17,373 nucleotides of DNA from an uncultured Eubacteriales bacterium (GCA_934503195.1 CAKSVM010000066.1:1-17373), one strand, 5' to 3'; positions 8,810 through 16,570 are shown, numbered from the stretch's first letter. Made by a program: numbers and translations. The notes: generated from the letters alone by a model not told the origin.

Positions 8810-9679
8810 ATGAAGATTAAAAAAGCTGTCATCCCCGCCGCCGGACTCGGCACAAGAATGCTTCCGATCTCGCGCACCGTACCGAAGGAAATGCTCCCGA
8901 TCGTCGATAAGCCCGCGATCTCGACTCTGGTCGAGGAAGCCGCCGCCGCCGGGGCCGAGGACATACTCATAATCACCGGACGCGGAAAGGACGCGATCGA
9001 GAATTACTTTGACTACTCGGTTGAATACGAGCAAAAGCTCATGTCATCCGGAAAGCTCGACAAAATCGAGGAAATGCGTAAGATCTGCTCGATGGCGAAC
9101 GTCTATTTTCTCCGTCAGAAGGAGACGAAGGGACTCGGCCACGCCGTACTTACCGCGAAGAATTTTGTCGGAAACGAGCCCTTTTACATACTCTACGGCG
9201 ACGACGTCATAATGTCCGAAACCCCGGTATGCTCGCAGATGAAATCCGCCTTTGAGAAGTACGGAAAGCCGGTCTGCGGAGTCAAGCCCGTGCCGTGGGA
9301 GCTTGTCGCGAAATACTGCTCGCTCAAGGCCGACGAGATCGAAAAGGGCGTCTACAACGTCACCGACATGATCGAAAAGCCGAAGCCCGAGGAGGTCTAC
9401 ACGAATCTCTCGATTCTCGGCCGCGTGCTTCTGACTCCTGATATCTTCGATATTCTTGAGGAAACCCCTCCCGGAGCGGGCGGAGAAATCCAGCTCACCG
9501 ACGCGATGCGCGTCGTCTCGAACCGTGTCGGAATGACCGCGATCGACTTTGAGGGAACCCGCTTCGACTTCGGTTCAAAGCTCGGATTCCTGAAAGCCAA
9601 TGTCACCGAGGCGGTAAAGCATCCCGAGGTCGGCGAGGAGTTCAGAGCCTTCCTCAAAGAGTTCGTGAAAACGCTCTGA
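8810..9679 (+). CDS. galU: UTP-glucose-1-phosphate uridylyltransferase
   Basis: Cytoplasmic enzyme of 289 residues that makes UDP-glucose from UTP and glucose 1-phosphate, supplying glycolipid, teichoic-acid and exopolysaccharide synthesis. The nucleotidyltransferase signature GLGTR (12-16) is followed by VPKEMLPIVDKP with the catalytic-type K26, and FYILYGDDV provides the metal-binding aspartate. A late FDFGSKLGFLKA segment is also typical of GalU. Length matches bacterial GalU. The start is backed by AGGAG eight bases upstream and a promoter at 8713-8741. It is followed after 23 bases by comEB. GalU could supply donor sugar to glycosyltransferases such as the divergent GT4 gene, but that link is inferred. 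Confidence 0.95.
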   Translation: MKIKKAVIPAAGLGTRMLPISRTVPKEMLPIVDKPAISTLVEEAAAAGAEDILIITGRGKDAIENYFDYSVEYEQKLMSSGKLDKIEEMRKICSMANVYFLRQKETKGLGHAVLTAKNFVGNEPFYILYGDDVIMSETPVCSQMKSAFEKYGKPVCGVKPVPWELVAKYCSLKADEIEKGVYNVTDMIEKPKPEEVYTNLSILGRVLLTPDIFDILEETPPGAGGEIQLTDAMRVVSNRVGMTAIDFEGTRFDFGSKLGFLKANVTEAVKHPEVGEEFRAFLKEFVKTL

Positions 9680-9702
9680 TCACAAGAAACAGGAGGAATT
9701 CT

Positions 9703-10191
9703 ATGGATCGTGTCTCAAAACACAATTACTACCTCGACATCGCGCAGACCGTCGCCGAGCGGAGCACCTGCCTTCGCAAGAAATACGGCGCGATAATCGT
9801 CAAGAACGACGTCATCGTCTCTACCGGATACAACGGCGCGCCCAGAAACCGTCAGAACTGCGCCGATATCGGGATCTGCATCCGGGACAAGCTCAATATC
9901 CCGCGCGGGGAACGCTATGAACTCTGCCGCGCGGTTCACTCGGAGGCGAACGCGATCATCGCCGCATCGCGCGAACAGATGCTCGGCGCAACCCTTTATA
10001 TGTCCTGCGTCGACGCCAAGACCGGAGAGCTTGTCTGCGACACGAACTGCTGCATGATGTGCAAGCGGATGGTCATCAACGCCGGAATCGAGACGGTCAT
10101 AATCCGCACCGGACCGGCGACCTTCAAGCAGATTCCGGTTCTCAGCTGGATCGAGGACGACGACAGCCTGTCGGGAAAGTTCGGATACTGA
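9703..10191 (+). CDS. comEB: dCMP/cytidine deaminase family protein (ComEB-like)
   Basis: Zinc-dependent deaminase of 162 residues, probably converting dCMP to dUMP for thymidylate synthesis. The zinc/catalytic motif HSEAN (H79, E81) and CxxC (C117, C120) are present, with the usual RSTCLRKKYGAIIVKND N-terminal region and an insert with cysteines (NRQNCADIGICI). The residue before the first zinc cysteine is C116 where proline is usual in this superfamily, a small oddity that should not abolish zinc binding. AGGAGG lies six bases before the ATG. It follows galU by 23 bases and is followed after 3 bases by the lipoprotein gene. ComEB is named for competence loci, but nothing here indicates competence; dCMP deaminase is the safer reading. 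Confidence 0.9.
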   Translation: MDRVSKHNYYLDIAQTVAERSTCLRKKYGAIIVKNDVIVSTGYNGAPRNRQNCADIGICIRDKLNIPRGERYELCRAVHSEANAIIAASREQMLGATLYMSCVDAKTGELVCDTNCCMMCKRMVINAGIETVIIRTGPATFKQIPVLSWIEDDDSLSGKFGY

Positions 10192-10194
10192 GCG

Positions 10195-10935
10195 ATGAAA
10201 AAACGCGTCACATTCCTTATATCACTGATTCTGACCGCCGCGGTGCTCTGCTCCTGCGTGCTTAACCTCACCGAAAAAGACGGGGCCCTCGTCGACACAA
10301 AAAACGGAATAACCTATCTGAGCGCGCCGATCTGCTTTGAGCCGTCAAACACCGGAACCGAGGTTTACGCGAAATGCGGCAAACTGAAGCTCGAACTCTA
10401 TCCCGTCACCGGGCAGCCGGAATCCGACTGGCTCTCGGAGCTTTACGAGGGAATCGGCGGCCTCTGGTACGCCGACACGATAACTCTTCCCGCGCTTGAG
10501 ACCTTCGGCGCGGACAAGATCTATATCTGTATTGAGGATGTCATCACGACCGCGCTCGGACAGATCACCGAAAAGGCCGATATCGACGCACTCATAGACG
10601 CCTTCGTGAACGGCGAGACGCATGATATCCCGACGTCGGGAAAGAGCTACAAGCTGAAGTTCGAGTCTGAGGAATACCCCGGAATTTACTATAATCTCCT
10701 CTACATTCTCACAAGCCGCGAGGAAGCCGAGCTTGACGAAAACGGCGACCCGATCGTCGAGATAATCGACGGCGAAGAGGTCGGGCTCACAAAATACGTC
10801 TACGGCCACTATATCTACGACCGTTCGACGAGAAGATGCGTCGATATCGGCGAAATTCTCGAAAAGTATATTCCCTACAGCACCGATACAAGCGGAAGCG
10901 GCGTTTCGATCACCAGCCCCGCCACCGCGTCATGA
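10195..10935 (+). CDS. Putative lipoprotein, unknown function
   Basis: Protein of 246 residues that I do not recognise. The N-terminus is a lipoprotein signal: MKKR, a hydrophobic core, then lipobox LCSC with C21 as the predicted lipidated cysteine. The mature part is acidic and without further membrane helices, ending in a Ser/Thr/Gly-rich tail (STDTSGSGVSITSPATAS). It contains phrases such as KAGITYLSAPICFEP-like strands suggesting a beta-rich domain, but no enzyme motif is apparent. The gene starts 3 bases after comEB without a strong ribosome binding site, so coupling is likely. Its stop overlaps the rimI start as ATGA (10932-10935). Finding a surface lipoprotein between deaminase and rimI/tsaD genes is unusual. 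Confidence 0.82.
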   Translation: MKKRVTFLISLILTAAVLCSCVLNLTEKDGALVDTKNGITYLSAPICFEPSNTGTEVYAKCGKLKLELYPVTGQPESDWLSELYEGIGGLWYADTITLPALETFGADKIYICIEDVITTALGQITEKADIDALIDAFVNGETHDIPTSGKSYKLKFESEEYPGIYYNLLYILTSREEAELDENGDPIVEIIDGEEVGLTKYVYGHYIYDRSTRRCVDIGEILEKYIPYSTDTSGSGVSITSPATAS

Positions 10936-11366
10936 CCATAAGAAAAGCGACGCCGGACGACATTCCGGCGCTCTGTAGACTCGAAAACGAATGCTTCTCG
11001 CTCCCCTGGAGCGAAAAAAGCTTTGCGGACTTCTTTGCGCTCGGCTTCACTGCCGCCTACGCCGCCGCCGAAAACGGCGAAATTCTCGGATACATCGGTC
11101 TCTACACCTCAGGCGAAGACGCCGACATAACGAACGTCGCGGTCACCGCGTCCGCGAGACGCGGGGGAATCGGAAGATCGCTGATCTCCGCCGCTAAGGA
11201 AACGCCGGGAGTCATGAATCTCTTTCTTGAGGTACGCGAGTCGAATCTCGCGGCAAGGTCGCTCTATGAGTCCGAGGGCTTCACGATCGACGGAAAACGG
11301 AAGAATTTCTATCAGAATCCGCGCGAAGACGCGATACTTATGAGCTACAGGAAGGACACAAAATAA
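10932..11366 (+). CDS. rimI: Ribosomal-protein-alanine N-acetyltransferase
   Basis: GNAT acetyltransferase of 144 residues. In well-studied bacteria RimI acetylates the N-terminal alanine of ribosomal protein S18. Sequence features are the N-terminal IRKATPDDIPALCRLE, the ECFSLPWSEKSF segment typical of RimI, an acetyl-CoA-binding loop ARRGGIGRSL, and the late EVRESNLAARSLYESEGF with NFYQNPREDAILM. The start at 10932 was chosen over a longer frame from 10836 because homologues begin at this point and ATGA overlaps the lipoprotein stop. It is followed after 2 bases by tsaD, the common rimI-tsaD arrangement. Confidence 0.92.
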   Translation: MTIRKATPDDIPALCRLENECFSLPWSEKSFADFFALGFTAAYAAAENGEILGYIGLYTSGEDADITNVAVTASARRGGIGRSLISAAKETPGVMNLFLEVRESNLAARSLYESEGFTIDGKRKNFYQNPREDAILMSYRKDTK

Positions 11367-11368
11367 AA

Positions 11369-12385
11369 ATGCTTATCCTATCATTCGAAAGCTCCTGCGA
11401 CGAGACCTCGGCCGCGGTCTGCCGCTTTGAGGGTGACGAAAAGACGATTCTCTCGAACATCGTCGCCTCACAGATCGAGACTCACAAGCTCTACGGCGGA
11501 GTCGTACCCGAGATCGCCAGCCGCGCCCACTGCGACGCGATATCCGGCATAACCTACGAGGCTCTCGAAAAAGCCGGAGTTTGTCTCTCAGACATCGACG
11601 CGGTGGCCGTCACGAACACGCCCGGGCTTATCGGCGCGCTGCTTGTCGGCGTCAGCTTCGCGAAATCGCTCGCATACGCGAACAACATCCCGCTCGTCCC
11701 GGTAAATCACATAAAGGGTCACGTCGCGGCGAATTACTTCGTCCATCCCGATCTGAAGCCGCCCTTTCTCGCGCTTGTCGCGTCGGGCGGACACACGAGC
11801 CTTGTGAAGGTCGCCGACTATGTGAACTACGAAACGGTCGGACGCACGCGCGACGACGCGATCGGCGAGGCTTTTGACAAGGTCGGGCGCGTCATGGGAC
11901 TTCCCTATCCCGGCGGCGCGGAGATGGACCGGCTCGCCTCGATCGGAAATCCCGACGCGATAAAATTCCCGTCGGCGGCGGTCGTGGGCGACAATCTCGA
12001 CTTCTCGTTCAGCGGACTAAAAACCGCCGTGATAAATTATCTCCACACCTGCGATCAAAAGGGAATATCCTACAGCCGCGAGGACGTCGCCGCGTCCTTC
12101 ACGAAGACCGTCGTCACGTCGGTAATAAAAAAGCTCGGAATGGCGGTCGACCAGACCGGACTTGACAAAATCGTCATCGCGGGCGGAGTCGCCGCGAACT
12201 CGCATCTGCGCGCCGGACTCGAAAAATTCTGCGAAAAGCGCGGACTCTCGTTCTATATGCCGCCGAGATCTCTCTGCGGCGACAACGGCGCGATGATCGC
12301 CGCGCAGGGGTATTACGAGTTCCTCGCCGGAACCCGCGCGGGTACGTCGCTTAACGCCTTCGCGAGCGGCCGGAACGATCTCTGA
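11369..12385 (+). CDS. tsaD: tRNA N6-threonylcarbamoyladenosine transferase
   Basis: Cytoplasmic enzyme of 338 residues that transfers the threonylcarbamoyl group to A37 of ANN-decoding tRNAs, working with TsaB and TsaE. The Kae1/TsaD family marks are clear: SFESSCDETS at the N-terminus, metal-binding H114 and H118 in VNHIKGH, ASGGHTSL (about 138-145), TRDDAIGEAFDKVGR, and the C-terminal CGDNGAMIA. Length is normal. AGGAAGGA lies about 12 bases upstream and the gene follows rimI by 2 bases. Partners tsaB and tsaE, often next to rimI-tsaD in Firmicutes, are not in this window and must be elsewhere. Confidence 0.95.
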   Translation: MLILSFESSCDETSAAVCRFEGDEKTILSNIVASQIETHKLYGGVVPEIASRAHCDAISGITYEALEKAGVCLSDIDAVAVTNTPGLIGALLVGVSFAKSLAYANNIPLVPVNHIKGHVAANYFVHPDLKPPFLALVASGGHTSLVKVADYVNYETVGRTRDDAIGEAFDKVGRVMGLPYPGGAEMDRLASIGNPDAIKFPSAAVVGDNLDFSFSGLKTAVINYLHTCDQKGISYSREDVAASFTKTVVTSVIKKLGMAVDQTGLDKIVIAGGVAANSHLRAGLEKFCEKRGLSFYMPPRSLCGDNGAMIAAQGYYEFLAGTRAGTSLNAFASGRNDL

Positions 12386-12534
12386 ATCTGTTGAAAAGTC
12401 GCAAAGGTTTTCAACAGCCTGTGCTTAACCCTTGGTAAAACTCCGCCGGATTCAGTAAAAATCGTATAAAATCAATTTTTTCGACAAATCGCGGCCACAA
12501 TTTCTGTGGAAAACCCTGTTTGAAATGTGGAAAC
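12386..12534. promoter_or_regulatory. Cluster of DnaA-box-like 9-mers, possible DnaA-binding region
   Basis: Compared with TTWTNCACA: TGTGGAAAA at 12505-12513 is a full match on the minus strand. One-mismatch copies are TGTTGAAAA (12389-12397), TTTTCAACA (12408-12416), TGTGCTTAA (12420-12428) and TGTGGAAAC (12526-12534). Between the two groups lies an AT-rich stretch (about 12451-12480) with runs of A and T, unusual against the GC-rich surroundings. Together this resembles a small DnaA-binding region. dnaA, dnaN and rpmH are not in the window, so calling it an origin would be premature. A fair alternative is a terminator-like hairpin plus a promoter region for the next gene. No well-spaced -35/-10 pair was found here. 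Confidence 0.4.
12388..12417. repeat. Perfect 10-bp inverted repeat after tsaD
   Basis: Arms CTGTTGAAAA (12388-12397) and TTTTCAACAG (12408-12417) around a 10-base loop, starting three bases after the tsaD stop. No T-run follows, so it is a weak terminator candidate. Each arm contains a 9-mer one base from the DnaA-box variant TTTTCCACA, in divergent orientation, so it may instead be a protein-binding site. Confidence 0.6.
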
Positions 12535-13639
12535 TCAAGAATATCCGAGGGAGGGGAAGCATATCTGTATAGATTACAAAAACAGTCTCGTGTCGCTTAT
12601 CGCGTCGATTGAGGCGCGCTTCGGTCTCTGTCCGGCGCACAAAACGCTTCCGGTTCTTGACGGATATCTCGCCCGGAAATACCGGAACGTCGTCCTGCTT
12701 CTCTTCGACGGGATGGGAACGAATATTCTCGAAAAGCATCTCCCGCCCGGCTCGTTCTTACGAAAGCATCTTGTGAAGACGATCTCGTCGGTCTTCCCGC
12801 CGACAACAACCGCCGCCACGACCACGCTGATCTCTGGAAAGAGTCCGATCGAACACGGCTGGCTCGGCTGGTCGCTCTGGTTTGAAAAAATCGGCAAAAC
12901 CGTTAATCTCTATCCGAACACCTCGCACGGAAGTCAGGCGGCGGATTTTCACGTCGCTGACAGATTTCTGCCATATGAAACGGTATTCGAAAGGCTTGAG
13001 AGAGCCGGGATCCCGGCGTATTTCGTCTCGCCCTTCTCGGAGCCGAGGGCGAAGAGCTTCGACGAGCTTTTCGTGAAGGTGAAGGAGCTTTCAAAAGTAG
13101 CCGCGCCGAAATACATCTACGGTTATTCCCCGCTCCCCGACTACGATATGCACGACCTCGGAACATCCCACCCGGCGATAAGACGGCATATAGAAGACAT
13201 AGACTCGGGAGTCGAAAAGCTCGCGGCCGAGCTTTCTGACTCGATTATAATCGTCACGGCCGACCACGGGATGACCGACACCGATTTCGTCTTCATGGAC
13301 GATTATCCGGAGGTGAAGGATTGTCTTCTGCGCGAGCCGTCAGTCGAGGGACGCGCGATGAGCCTTTTCACAAAACCCGGAATGAAAAACGAATTTGCCG
13401 CGCGGTTTAACCGCGCGTATGAAGATATATACGACCTTGTCCCGCACGAGGAGGCGATGAGGCTCTTCGGAGACGGAAATCCTCACCCGCTCTGCGAGAG
13501 CTTCATCGGAGATTTTCTCGCGACAGCCAAGGGACGGACAAGTCTCGGCTTTGATTACGATCCCGATCCGTTAAGAGCCGCCCACGGCGGGGGAACCCGC
13601 GAAGAAGCGGAAATTCCGCTTATAATCATCAGAAAATAA
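12527..13639 (+). CDS. Alkaline-phosphatase-superfamily phosphodiesterase
   Basis: Metal-dependent phosphodiesterase/nucleotide pyrophosphatase-like enzyme (type I phosphodiesterase fold). Two-metal-site residues are seen in order: D61 in FDGMG, a nucleophile threonine in PPTTTAATTT (93-95), DYDMHD (205-210) supplying D and H209, TADHGM (D246, H247) and a late HGGG (H353). No signal peptide is seen, so it is probably cytoplasmic; substrate unknown. The start is doubtful. The only in-frame conventional upstream start is GTG at 12527, with no good ribosome binding site. A strong AGGGAGGGG (12548-12556) lies inside this reading, and the family-like sequence begins at DYKNS, residue 16. Actual initiation may be at a non-standard ATC (12563) or ATA (12569). 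It is followed by the dehydrogenase after 20 bases. Confidence 0.85.
   Translation: METQEYPREGKHICIDYKNSLVSLIASIEARFGLCPAHKTLPVLDGYLARKYRNVVLLLFDGMGTNILEKHLPPGSFLRKHLVKTISSVFPPTTTAATTTLISGKSPIEHGWLGWSLWFEKIGKTVNLYPNTSHGSQAADFHVADRFLPYETVFERLERAGIPAYFVSPFSEPRAKSFDELFVKVKELSKVAAPKYIYGYSPLPDYDMHDLGTSHPAIRRHIEDIDSGVEKLAAELSDSIIIVTADHGMTDTDFVFMDDYPEVKDCLLREPSVEGRAMSLFTKPGMKNEFAARFNRAYEDIYDLVPHEEAMRLFGDGNPHPLCESFIGDFLATAKGRTSLGFDYDPDPLRAAHGGGTREEAEIPLIIIRK
12548..12556 (+). promoter_or_regulatory. Strong Shine-Dalgarno without a standard start codon after it
   Basis: AGGGAGGGG is the best ribosome binding site near the phosphodiesterase gene, yet no in-frame ATG, GTG or TTG follows within normal distance; the next in-frame GTG is at 12590. 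In-frame ATC at 12563 and ATA at 12569 are at or near working distance. A 15-codon out-of-frame reading from ATG 12525 ends in TAG at 12570-12572, overlapping the ATA as ATAG. Confidence 0.5.
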
Positions 13640-13659
13640 AGAATAGGAGATATATACAT

Positions 13660-14829
13660 ATGAACAACTACGATGCACAGGTAAAAGCCGCACTCGAAGG
13701 CTTCGAAAAAGTACTCCGCTCCCAGCTCGCGAGAGTCGAGAAGATCAACGCGGCGAATGATTTCGTCGATTACGAAAAGCTCCCCGTACTCACGATCGGT
13801 GTCTGCGGCGGCGACGGAATCGGCCCGATCATCACGAAGGCAGCTCAGAACGTCCTCGAATACCTTCTCGCCGACGAGGTAAAGGCCGGAAAGGTGAAGT
13901 TCAAGGTCATCAACGGCCTCACGATCGAAAACCGCGCGGCCTGCATGAAGGCGATCCCCGACGATGTTATGGAAGAGCTTTACAAGTGCGACGTCATCCT
14001 TAAGGGTCCGACGACGACTCCCCGCGCCGGCGATCCGTGGCCGAACATCGAGTCGGCGAACGTCGCCATGAGAAAGAATCTCGACCTCTTCGCGAATGTC
14101 CGCCCGGTCAAGGTTCCCGAAAAGGGCATCGACTGGACCTTCTTCCGCGAGAACACCGAGGGCTCGTACGCGGTCGGAAGTCAGGGGGTAAACGTCAACG
14201 ATGACCTCGCCGTCGACTTCTGCGTCACCACAACCGAGGGAACCAACCGCATCGCGCGTCTCGCCTTTGACTACGCGAGAAGAAACAAGAAGAACCGCGT
14301 CTCGATCGTCACAAAGGCGAACATCATCAAGACGACCGACGGAAAATTCCTCAGAATCTGCGAGGAAATCGCTAAGGAATACCCCGAGATCACGACCGAC
14401 GAGTGGTTCATCGACATCATGACCGCGAAGCTCGTCGACGAAAAGCGCCGCACCGATTTCAAGGTCTTCATTCTTCCGAACCTCTATGGCGATATCATCA
14501 CCGACGAGGCGGCTGAGTTCCAGGGCGGCGTCGGCACGGCCGGAAGCGCGAATATCGGTAAGAAGTACGCGATGTTCGAGGCGATCCACGGTTCGGCTCC
14601 GAGAATGATCAGGGAAGGCCGCGGAAAGTACGCCGATCCCTGCTCGATGCTCCGCGCGTCGGTAATGCTCCTTTCGCACATCGGAAGACAGGCCGAAGCC
14701 GACAAGCTCGAGCGCGCGCTTGACATCTGTATGTTCGAGGACAAGAAATACACGATCACCGGACGCGACACCGGAGCGACCTGCGATGAGTTCGCCGCGT
14801 ACGTGATGGACACCATCAAAAACCTCTGA
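13660..14829 (+). CDS. Isocitrate/isopropylmalate-family dehydrogenase, probably NAD-isocitrate dehydrogenase
   Basis: Beta-decarboxylating dehydrogenase of 389 residues. Motifs in order: GVCGGDGIGP (48-56), substrate-binding arginines in RKNLDLFANVRP (138-149), FFRENTEGSYAVGSQG with R163 and Y170, VTKANIIKTTDGKFLR, and the metal-binding and nucleotide region NLYGDIITDEAAEFQGG followed by FEAIHGSAPRM. About 42 residues precede the usual start of the fold, an N-terminal extension beyond typical isopropylmalate dehydrogenases. Isocitrate with NAD is favoured over isopropylmalate because no leucine-pathway gene is near and because of NTEGSYAVG, but homoisocitrate or isopropylmalate cannot be ruled out. 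AGGAG lies nine bases upstream. The next gene is rex, after 15 bases. Confidence 0.87.
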   Translation: MNNYDAQVKAALEGFEKVLRSQLARVEKINAANDFVDYEKLPVLTIGVCGGDGIGPIITKAAQNVLEYLLADEVKAGKVKFKVINGLTIENRAACMKAIPDDVMEELYKCDVILKGPTTTPRAGDPWPNIESANVAMRKNLDLFANVRPVKVPEKGIDWTFFRENTEGSYAVGSQGVNVNDDLAVDFCVTTTEGTNRIARLAFDYARRNKKNRVSIVTKANIIKTTDGKFLRICEEIAKEYPEITTDEWFIDIMTAKLVDEKRRTDFKVFILPNLYGDIITDEAAEFQGGVGTAGSANIGKKYAMFEAIHGSAPRMIREGRGKYADPCSMLRASVMLLSHIGRQAEADKLERALDICMFEDKKYTITGRDTGATCDEFAAYVMDTIKNL

Positions 14830-14844
14830 TAAGGAGAAATGCAA

Positions 14845-15525
14845 ATGAAAACCGACGGCAGGCACGGCGGCAGTGAAAATAACGGCCGCGAAGAAGTCTC
14901 CCCCGCTGTCATAAAACGATTACCGCGTTATTTCCGCTATCTGCGCGAGCTTCTGGCAAACGATATTCTGAGAATCTCGTCGGGTGAGCTTTCAAAGCTC
15001 ATGCACGTCACGGCCTCGCAGATACGTCAGGATCTGAACTGCTTCGGCGGTTTCGGACAGCAGGGTTACGGCTACAATGTAAAATACCTCTACGGCAAGA
15101 TAAGCGAAATTCTCGGCGTCACGAAGAACTACAGTGCCGTGATAATCGGCGCGGGAAATCTCGGCCGCGCGCTCGCTTCAAGTCCGATATTCTCAAAGCG
15201 CGGAGTCCGTCTCACCGGACTCTTCGACGTGAACCCGGCGGTCATCGGAACCACGGTCTCGGGATACACGGTCATTTCGATGGATCAGATTGACAGATTC
15301 CAAGCCGAGACTCCGATTGACATCGCGGTTCTCACGACACCGAAGGAGGTCGTGGCCGAGACGGCCGAAAAGCTCGTCAAGATCGGCGTCAAGGGGTTCT
15401 GGAACTTCGCCAGCCGCGAGCTTGAACTCCAGCACTGCAACGTCATAATCGAAAACGTTCACATGGGCGACTCGCTTATGACTCTCTGCTACGAACTCAA
15501 TCAGAAATACGAGGACAAAAAATGA
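14845..15525 (+). CDS. rex: Redox-sensing transcriptional repressor Rex
   Basis: DNA-binding repressor of 226 residues that senses the NADH/NAD ratio and controls fermentation and respiration genes in Firmicutes. The N-terminal winged helix (about 20-85) has RLPRYFRYL, VTASQIRQDLNCFGGFGQQGYGY, the classic Rex DNA-recognition region. The Rossmann domain has GAGNLG (102-107) and FDVNP for NADH binding, and the C-terminal helix ends in LCYELNQKY. The start at 14845 is preferred over ATG 14839 because AAGGAG (14831-14836) is then eight bases away instead of two. The stop overlaps the DnaD gene start as ATGA. A Rex operator was looked for by eye in nearby intergenic DNA and not found, so auto-regulation is not shown. 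Confidence 0.94.
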   Translation: MKTDGRHGGSENNGREEVSPAVIKRLPRYFRYLRELLANDILRISSGELSKLMHVTASQIRQDLNCFGGFGQQGYGYNVKYLYGKISEILGVTKNYSAVIIGAGNLGRALASSPIFSKRGVRLTGLFDVNPAVIGTTVSGYTVISMDQIDRFQAETPIDIAVLTTPKEVVAETAEKLVKIGVKGFWNFASRELELQHCNVIIENVHMGDSLMTLCYELNQKYEDKK

Positions 15526-16553
15526 CCGCGCGGCTGAAATTCGAATGGGGCGACCGGATAATTTCCCTTCCGCGTGATATACTGATGTCGGCTCTTCCCG
15601 ACGCGGAGGGGTTTGAGCTCAAGGTTCTTATAGCTATCGCGGCAAACGACAATCTGAGGAGCGATCCCGCGGCTCTCGAAACCGAACTTTGCAGAATAAT
15701 GTCCTGCACAAAGAGCAGGCTCGACAAGGCACTGGGATTCTGGATCGACGCGGGAGTGCTTTCGACGGCTGACCCGGAGACCGGGCACGAAGGCTCCGGT
15801 GAGTCCGAAAGCGCGCCGCAGGGCGGCCGCCCCGAAAATCCCGGCGAAAAGCCGTCAAAGCCGCTTCTCTCTGGAACTCTCCCGCATTATACCGAGAGCG
15901 AGTGCGCCGACGTGATCTCGGCTTCGCTGGAGCTTCCGAACGTGATCGACCTCTGCCAGCAGATTCTCGGAAAGATCTTCACCTCAGCCGACGTCGAGAT
16001 AATCGTCGCGCTCTGCGATCATCTGAATCTGAGTCCCGACTACATAGTCTGCCTTGTGAAATACTGCTCTGACAGCGGAAAGAAATCGCTCAGATATATT
16101 GAAAAGACCGCGCTTTCGCTCTTTGACGAGGGAATCTCGACCGGAGCTGAGTTCAACGAATACTTAAAGCGCAAGGAAAGCGTCGCCGAGGCGCAGACTC
16201 AGATCCGGAAGATGATCGGAGCGGCCGGGCGCGAGCTTACCACAAAGGAGAAAAAGACCTTCTCCTGCTGGCTTGAGGAGTGGAAATTTGACATTGACGT
16301 GATCGTCAAGGCGTGGGAGGTCACGATTGACAAGATCGGCGAGCCGAAGGTCACGTATATGAACAAGGTTCTCGAAAATTGGCACAACTCGGGCTTCGTC
16401 ACGGCGGCCGACGTCGACGCGTCGCTTGAGACGTATAAAAAGAAGAAATCCGAAGCCGCGGTACTCTCGTCGGGACAGTCGTCCGGCTTCCAGACTGACG
16501 AGATCATGGAAGCGATCCTGAAGCGAAGCTATCAGGGCGGCTCTGACACCTGA
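15522..16553 (+). CDS. DnaD-domain replication/primosome protein
   Basis: Protein of 343 residues with an N-terminal DnaD-like winged-helix region (about 1-85: SLPRDILMSALPDAEGFELKVLIAIAAND and CTKSRLDKALGFWIDAGVLS), a Pro/Gly/Glu-rich linker (about 85-125), and a C-terminal half with two DnaD/DnaB2-type helical units. The second carries the YxxxLxxW-type motif as YMNKVLENWHNSGF. DnaD/DnaB proteins of Firmicutes bind and remodel DNA and help load the replicative helicase at the origin or at restart sites. The ATG sits within the rex stop (ATGA, 15522-15525), which suggests translational coupling. The helicase-loader gene follows after 17 bases, a natural functional partner. Whether this is the DnaD or the DnaB orthologue cannot be settled from sequence alone. 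Confidence 0.9.
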   Translation: MTARLKFEWGDRIISLPRDILMSALPDAEGFELKVLIAIAANDNLRSDPAALETELCRIMSCTKSRLDKALGFWIDAGVLSTADPETGHEGSGESESAPQGGRPENPGEKPSKPLLSGTLPHYTESECADVISASLELPNVIDLCQQILGKIFTSADVEIIVALCDHLNLSPDYIVCLVKYCSDSGKKSLRYIEKTALSLFDEGISTGAEFNEYLKRKESVAEAQTQIRKMIGAAGRELTTKEKKTFSCWLEEWKFDIDVIVKAWEVTIDKIGEPKVTYMNKVLENWHNSGFVTAADVDASLETYKKKKSEAAVLSSGQSSGFQTDEIMEAILKRSYQGGSDT

Positions 16554-16570
16554 CGAAAGGAAGTGACGGA

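Noticed and set aside
12386..12526. Firm call of the chromosomal origin (oriC)
   Set aside because: dnaA, dnaN and rpmH are not nearby in the window and most boxes have one mismatch, so only a candidate DnaA-binding region is reported.
12386..13659. Rex operator upstream of the dehydrogenase/rex run
   Set aside because: No good match to the Rex pattern (TTGTTAA-N4-TTAACAA type) was seen by eye. The inverted repeat at 12388-12417 has the wrong sequence and spacing.
13555..14865. 436-codon minus-strand open frame opposite the dehydrogenase
   Set aside because: It is the antisense shadow of a well-supported gene. Its composition follows the third-position bias of the sense strand and it has no recognisable motif.
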